In this document: positions 58,759 to 64,000 of the stretch, in pieces
How the letters are laid out: each line of letters begins with the position of its first letter
Numbering within the stretch: position 1 is the stretch's first letter
Source of the DNA: Amaurobius ferox
Lineage: Eukaryota; Arthropoda; Arachnida; Araneae; Amaurobiidae
Length of the DNA: 64,000 bases
Assembly: GCA_951213105.1 (NCBI GenBank)
Contig: OX578152.1
Span: forward strand, 97,276,568 to 97,340,567
Direction: 5' to 3'
Notes under the pieces: model-generated
Told to the model about the DNA's origin: nothing
The model's database searches: none
The model's input: only the letters and a program-made list of their open reading frames with translations
Position numbers and translations under genes: made by a program

Positions 58759-61218
58759 TTGATAGTATCTATATAAATACAATTGAAAATCTGTCTGTCT
58801 GTATGTCTGTTTGTCCCGTCATCACGGGAGAACGGCTAAACCCAATTTGATGAAATTTTGTGGATAGCCTTGAAATAGTCCCACTTAAAATTGAATCCAT
58901 GTTTTGAGTTTCTACGACCAGTGGTTCTTGAAATATTAGTAAAAAACGAAACTTTTGTTTGTCTCGGGATCACGGGAGAACGGCTGAACCGAATTTAATG
59001 AAATTTTATGGGTAGCCTTGAAATAGTCCCCCTTAAATTTAGTCCAAGTTTCGAGTTTCTAAGACCAGGAGTTATTCAGATATTAATTGAAAACGAAACT
59101 TTTTCTTAGAAGTTCTACTCTCAAACTCCCTGGTTCCTCCAAATGAAAAGGTTGAAAACCGTTTGTTTAAAACGTGAAAATGAATTAAAATTTTATCTCT
59201 GAGTTTGGTGGCAAATTTTTGCGTTAAATAGTCACTTTCTGAAATCATGAATTGTTTGAAAACATAAATTTTAAATGGAAAATCTATCACCATGGCTTAT
59301 TTTTCACAAGCTTTTACTCAACGATGAAAGTATTAAGAAATCAAAATGGTTAATTAATTTTTAGAATTTTATGAGGATATATCATGTTGCTCGACAACGC
59401 AATTAAATTAAATGTGTTTGTTAATGTTTATTATTATTTTTTCGATTTGAATAATAAATAAATGGATATAAAATTATACTATCTTATAAATGAACGGTTT
59501 GATTTTTCTTTTAATTATATTAATTGCGGACTGCGTACATCACTTTCATATATTTTGGCAAAGAGTGTTGGTTAGTTTTGCCAAGTTTATATATTGTGTT
59601 TAGCTAATAAACTTATATATTGTGTTTAGCCAATAAATTCATTTAGCCGATTGTTGAAACTGAAAAAGAGTAGAACAGGTATATCTTCTAATACAATTTT
59701 AGTGTTTTCATTTATTATATACAAACGGGATCTGGATGTTTTATTCAGATCTAAAAATTCAGAGCTACGAATTTGGCGGGGTATCGCTAACTTGGCAACT
59801 TTTCTTTTTTGTAAATTGACAGAAATGCCGTCAATTGTTAAAAACGACGCAATTCAATGAAATTTATTTTACTTTGTTAGAAGAAAGTACTGAAATGATG
59901 TTTCGTTAGAATTTGTCTATCAGTCCAACCATCCTTCTTAGTAACACATTTAGCGAATTTTTAAAATGTCACCAAATTGATAAAAATGTTTTGTAAATCC
60001 ATAAAAATATCTTGAAATTTAAAAAATTGCTCTAAATAAATGAAATTTATTGTGGTTTGTTATTGGATAGTATCGTGATGATGTTTCGTCTATTTGTCGC
60101 TAAGTGGAACTGTCAATTCCACAGTCGCACTTGGAGATTTTTTAAAATGTCGCTAAATTGAGGAAAATGTCGCCAAACTTTCCATAGAGATAGCATTATT
60201 CAGACGATATTTTTTTCCACCAATTTATTTAAAGCAAATGATATCATGTCGCTTAGCAATGGATTTAAATCCAATGTGTTTATGCGGCAGACGATTTTTA
60301 TTTAATCTTTTCCGATTTAAATAATAAAGGTATCTATATAAAATAAATTTCATTGTCATTGCATTTTTGACTGAATAATATCAATTACGGTTTTCAGGTT
60401 TAAACATTATTATTGATATTTTCGAGGATTACTGATGCAGAGTTTATTAATACTTTCAAGTTATTATGGCATTGTTTTATTGCGGCAAAAATTATTGAAA
60501 CTCATATATTGTACATTGTACGAGAAATCTTCTACAAATGAACGGGAATATCTTCTATAGATCTACGAGAATATAAGTAGTACAGGATTATTGGCATATA
60601 ATTTGGCATATATTGGAATCAAGTACGGCCTTCTGGTATGAAGATTACGGGGATTATTGATATATTCAATTTATTACGTAAGCTGTTTTATTTTAGCAAA
60701 GATTTTTGAGACTCATATTGGTAATTGATGACTGGTAATTTTCTACTGACACGGACATATCTTCTAATCTACATTATAAGTAGTACGGGTATATCTTCAT
60801 ATAATTTTAGCACTTTCATTTTGGCATATATTGGAATCAGTTATTACCTTATTACCTTCAGATTTAAAGATTACGGGTTTATTGATATTTTCAATTTATA
60901 CATGTAATCTACTAATACAGGTTACATCTTCTAATATTCGCCTATATAAGTAGTACGGGTCCCATGCAATTTTAACGCTTTTATTTTGCATATATTGATT
61001 CAATTCCATATTTTTTGTAAATTTGCTTACAAAGGGGGCCAGGATGTTTTATTCTTCAGATCTGTCCGTGAAAATAATTTTGTATAGTGAAAACAAACAT
61101 TCTTAAACTTCTTTTAGGAGAATTAAATTAAATATTTTAACAAAGTAATTTGATTAAAAATGTCATTTAGTATAATATAAGATATTGCACATGATTGTGA
61201 ATTTTAATTTTCTTTATA

Positions 61219-61990
61219 CAGGCGGCCCTCGATTTTGATTGTCAAAGTCGAAGATTTTATCAGCTTCTTCTTCCTCACTTTCATTGTATATTTCATTTAA
61301 CTCTCTCTCTCTTTTTGCTCAATTAAGTATTCATTTGACAGAGGTACTGAGTAAGATTCAAGCAACTCATTAACATCTTCGTTGTTGAAGTCCAAGTTTA
61401 GTTCATTCATTAGGTTAACTATTTCATCTGTGATAGTTTCCGCAGTTTCTTCAGAATTTATAAAATCACTCATCATTTGTGGGCATAATTGTTTCCAGGA
61501 ACCTTTCATTGTTGACTCTTTTATTTCAGCCCCCGAGTTTCCAAAATTGTTTATTGCATGCCATATATTATAGTTCTTCCAAAAAATGTAGGCTCAGCTT
61601 CCCTGTCAGTTGCCTTGATGGCCTGATTCATTATTGTTCTCATATAATATCGTTTAAAAGTAGCTATCACTTGCTAACGCAAGACTAAACCTGTTTAATA
61701 CATTGTAGACATTTGTCCCCCCCCCCCCCCCCACACCACCACCACTACCCCGCGGATCGGAACCCTAGTGACGTCACAACGATTCCGAAAAGTTCGCTAC
61801 TCTAGGCGGCAATATGTGAGTGAGCGCGAGCTACCCATCGAGGTGAAATATAGGTATCCTATATCTCTGGTCGAAGGAGCTGCCGCGCTCCGTGGGAGTG
61901 ACTGCATGGAAGCGAACGATTTTTGCATTATCGACAAAAAGCTTTAAAAAATTGAATCTTTAAAAATGTGCGAAAGTCGAGGGTCGCCTG
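61219..61990 (-). mobile_element. Tigger/pogo-like element nested in the Helitron
   Basis: The ends CAGGCGGCCCTCGATTTTGA (from 61219) and the inverse of CAGGCGACCCTCGACTTTCG (ending 61990) are flanked by TA dinucleotides (61217-61218, 61991-61992). 772 bp. It carries a C-terminal fragment of a Tigger-type transposase on the minus strand and a poly-C run (about 61716-61732). The ends match the typical pogo/Tigger pattern CAGG-x-G-x-CCCTCGA. Confidence 0.8.
61297..61509 (-). pseudogene. Tigger-type transposase C-terminal fragment
   Basis: 70 codons: KGSWKQLCPQMMSDF, then EIVNLMNELNLDFNNEDVNE, LLESYSVPLSNEYLIEQ. This is the block after the DDE domain in TIGD1-like transposases (K-G-x-W-K-x-L-W-P ... 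E-D-V-x-E-L-L-E-x-H ... L-T-N-E-x-L). The DDE domain and DNA-binding region are deleted. It is a residual piece of the autonomous parent. Confidence 0.65.
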
Positions 61991-62064
61991 TATTACATAA
62001 TCCTTACGAAGAACGGGTATGCTACTAGTTTAATAATAAATAAATGAATATGAAGGAATTGTCT

Positions 62065-62260
62065 TACAGATTCGGTTCAAAGATCGTTAGAAAGAACGTT
62101 CTTTGATCTTTCTGTTGATGTCAAGATGACAACTCTATGATGATATTTTCGATCGCTTAGAAACCGATTTGTGTGAAAATCTCTCTAAATCGAGCTTTAA
62201 CATAAAAAAACTATAATAAATTAATTCGAATTTTTCAAAAAATCTTTGCGAAGTACATCG
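62065..62260 (+). repeat. Dispersed repeat, second copy of 17640-17945
   Basis: Same block order as at 17640 (GATTCGGTTCAAAGATCGTT, GATATTTTCGATCGCTTAGA, AACCGATTTGTG). Ends undefined. Confidence 0.6.
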
Positions 62261-62977
62261 TCCAGAGACCTAAAGTAGCACAAACATCTTATTTTTCTAT
62301 GTAAGATTAATATTTTGTCTTTTGTTGTTGATTTTGTGATGAAGACATGCATTCATATTGGGCTATATGCGAATCTAAAACAAATGTAGAATATAAATGC
62401 ATGAGAAAGTCCAATGGTCCTCGGATTTTCCCAGAATTCATCAGCAGGCGGTGATGAATTCTGGGTATATTTGCACTTGCGGGGGATGTCAGAATAAGAA
62501 TCAAGGAGGTGCTAGAAATTTGGAGGCTCGGAGGTGTGTGGGGGAAGGGGGGGGGGATATGGGGTGTCGGAAAAATTTAAAAAGCGACATGGGACTCGAC
62601 CGACGACTATGGGTCACGTCCCAGTAGGGTTCTTGAAAAAGTTCCTGTTTCTTACATTATGTGAATAAATTCTGTCTTGTCAAAATAGGAATGTTCAACA
62701 CCTTGGCTTTGCTGTAATTTTTGAACGTTGGATTGTTGAAAACCCATGCACATGCGACGTCATTACCGGCAATTAACTTAACTGCCAGGTGAAAAGGTCG
62801 TTTTCCCATCCCATATTAGAGTATGCTCTTTTGCTGTTTCAGGGCTTCTTGCTTCTAGGAAGATTGTAATAAATCTATAATGTATGTAGTAAATCTAATA
62901 ATATGCAGGTATGATAATAAATCTTTTAAAGTAAGTATAAAAAGTCTTGATTGGATATCTGGGAGGGGGGGGGGGGG
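62261..62977. other. Unassigned sequence with G runs
   Basis: A short inverted pair occurs at about 62435-62465 (CAGAATTCATCA / TGATGAATTCTG, a near-perfect 12-bp palindrome around GCAGGCGG). Poly-G at about 62551-62561 and 62966-62977. No gene. Confidence 0.4.
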
Positions 62978-63038
62978 TTGTTGAGACCCAGACCGTCCGA
63001 CCTACCAGAAAGGTGTAAGGTAACTGTATGGACGGCCG
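62978..63038 (-). mobile_element. 3'-tail-only S1 SINE fragment in a poly-G tract
   Basis: On the minus strand, CGGCCGTCCATACAGTTACC through to GGTCTGGGTCTCAACAA. The 5' cut is again at CCGGCCGTCC. G runs on both sides are probably the split or duplicated target. Confidence 0.75.
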
Positions 63039-63626
63039 GGGGAGGGGGGGGGGTAAAGTGTTTCTAATATAGGCATTATGGATTAATATATTTTTTAATT
63101 AATATGAAATCTTCGAAAAAGTACAACATGCATGAAAATTTAAGGGTCAAACAATTTCAGAGACAAAAACAGCCTTCTTAGAAAAACAAACAGACAAACA
63201 AGAAGCACAATCCGATTTATTCAAGCATCTGCGGAGAATAGCACCACTCGGCTAAAGGTAGGAGAAACATTGCCACCGAGAAGAAATGAAGCGAGGTAAA
63301 TCAATGGAGACAGAAATATGAAGGGCAAGATACTAAGAAAGAACTTCAGTGCCCACAGAGGAAATAAAGAACGTCAGAAAATAAAAAAACAAACTGAAAG
63401 AAATCACGGCGGTAAGAGAATGGATACCAGAGTGAATAGAAATGACTTAATTAGTGAATAAACCTACTAAAATGGTAACGGAAGAACACTGGGCATTTAA
63501 CCCATCTGTAAAAATACAAAATGGAAAAATCCGACCTTTCATTCAATTACGCCTAACTTTCGTGTGAGTCAGACGATCTGGGTTCTTCAAACGAGAAAAT
63601 TAATTAAAAATGACGACAAAACAGTT
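63039..63626. other. Unassigned sequence
   Basis: A-rich, no gene or element recognised. Confidence 0.35.
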
Positions 63627-64000
63627 TGAAAAATCTGATGTGGGGCAGCACATGACTTCCCCTGCAGACTTATATTAACGTTCTCTTTATTTTAATTAAA
63701 TTTATTTCACTTTTAATTCAATTTTCGTTCTCATTCGATAACCGGACTTGTTTTCATAGGTGGCGTAGAGAAAATACGAAAAAACTAAAATATCTCGAGA
63801 ACGGCTAGTCCTAGTGTAATGGGGTTGGTCTTATTCTTTTCGGCGTTAAAAATTACGCATTAAACGAGCATTTAATGAATATATTTGAGTATACTAGTTC
63901 ATTAGTTTAGATTTTGACGATTTTTGCGGGCCATTTTGCAAAAAAAGGCAGGTTATATTTTTCCGAATCGTACCAAAATCTAATCAGCACCAGAGTAACC
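63627..64000 (-). repeat. F1-variant repeat, cut by the window edge
   Basis: Starts AAAAATCTGATGTGGGGCAG and matches 33612-33990 and 34185-34205 in order (GACTTCCCCTGCAGACTTAT, AAATATCTCGAGAACGGCTA, CCAAAATCTAATCAGCACCA). Continues beyond 64000. Confidence 0.65.

Larger units (their letters stand above)
58768..62028 (+). mobile_element. Non-autonomous Helitron H1 (long form), full-length
   Basis: Begins TCTATATAAATACAATTGAA after host A (58767), has the CTGTCTGTCTGTATGTCTG and CACGGGAGAACGG blocks, and ends TTACGAAGAACGGGTATGCT plus ACTAG before host T (62029). The 5' 570 bp and 3' 700 bp match the short form. The middle adds GGCGA-type and TTTGCCAA modules. No Rep/helicase frame is visible, so it depends on an autonomous relative. 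A Tigger-like element is nested near its 3' end (61219-61990). Confidence 0.8.

Overview
Strongly A+T-rich animal DNA, with spliceosomal introns, tRNA-derived SINEs, LINEs, Penelope-like elements, Helitrons and many cut-and-paste DNA transposons. The mix (Jockey/R1-type LINE ends, PF20700-type Mutator transposase, Penelope-like elements with the GIY-YIG endonuclease placed before the RT, CAA-tailed SINEs) suggests an arthropod, most plausibly a chelicerate such as a spider. That assignment is inference. There are no bacterial-style operons, no rRNA genes, no canonical tRNA genes and no CRISPR array.

Layout. 1-1 kb: LINE 3' end, SINE head and an old Penelope-like RT remnant. 1.1-1.9 kb: second LINE (RNase H), minus strand. 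2.1-4.2 kb: decayed Mutator-like transposon, minus strand. 5.06-5.57 kb: a small two-exon gene candidate of unknown function. 8.5-8.8 kb: a possible exon. 9.5-10.6 kb: a decayed transposon-type ORF. 11.92-12.79 kb: a complete Merlin element with TIRs and an 8-bp target duplication. 13.2-14.7 kb: terminal exon of a four-TM membrane protein gene with a decayed tandem duplicate. 14.8-17.1 kb: minisatellites. 18.4 kb: hAT MITE. 20.4-23.2 kb: local duplication, foldback-headed repeats and a full-length SINE. 23.47-27.49 kb: a 4-kb hAT element lying in a (TA)n tract, itself containing a second hAT element that carries a tandem array, plus a SINE. 28.4-29.1 kb: SINEs. 29.5-32.5 kb: a nearly intact Penelope-like element with permuted domains (endonuclease upstream of RT). 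33.6-36.5 kb: repeats and Helitron debris. 39.2-39.9 kb: second Penelope-like RT. 41.8-47.3 kb: third Penelope-like RT, split by two Helitron insertions. 49.0-50.2 kb: Helitron relic hit by a mariner-derived foldback MITE that was hit in turn by a second SINE family. 50.3-57.0 kb: three head-to-tail copies plus one inverted copy of a 1.4-kb repeat. 57.0-58.8 kb: foldback-headed repeat copies. 58.77-62.03 kb: 3.26-kb non-autonomous Helitron with a nested Tigger element. 62-64 kb: repeats.

Most of the sequence is layered transposable-element debris, and the order of insertion can be read at several sites. Host coding content is sparse: one convincing small gene structure, one membrane-protein exon and one doubtful exon, none with a function I can name. 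The strongest leads are the permuted Penelope-like element, the nested Helitron/Penelope stack, the Merlin copy, the mariner-derived foldback MITE, the CRE-like-site-rich MITE at 56.1 kb, and the near-identical 1,415-bp tandem units.
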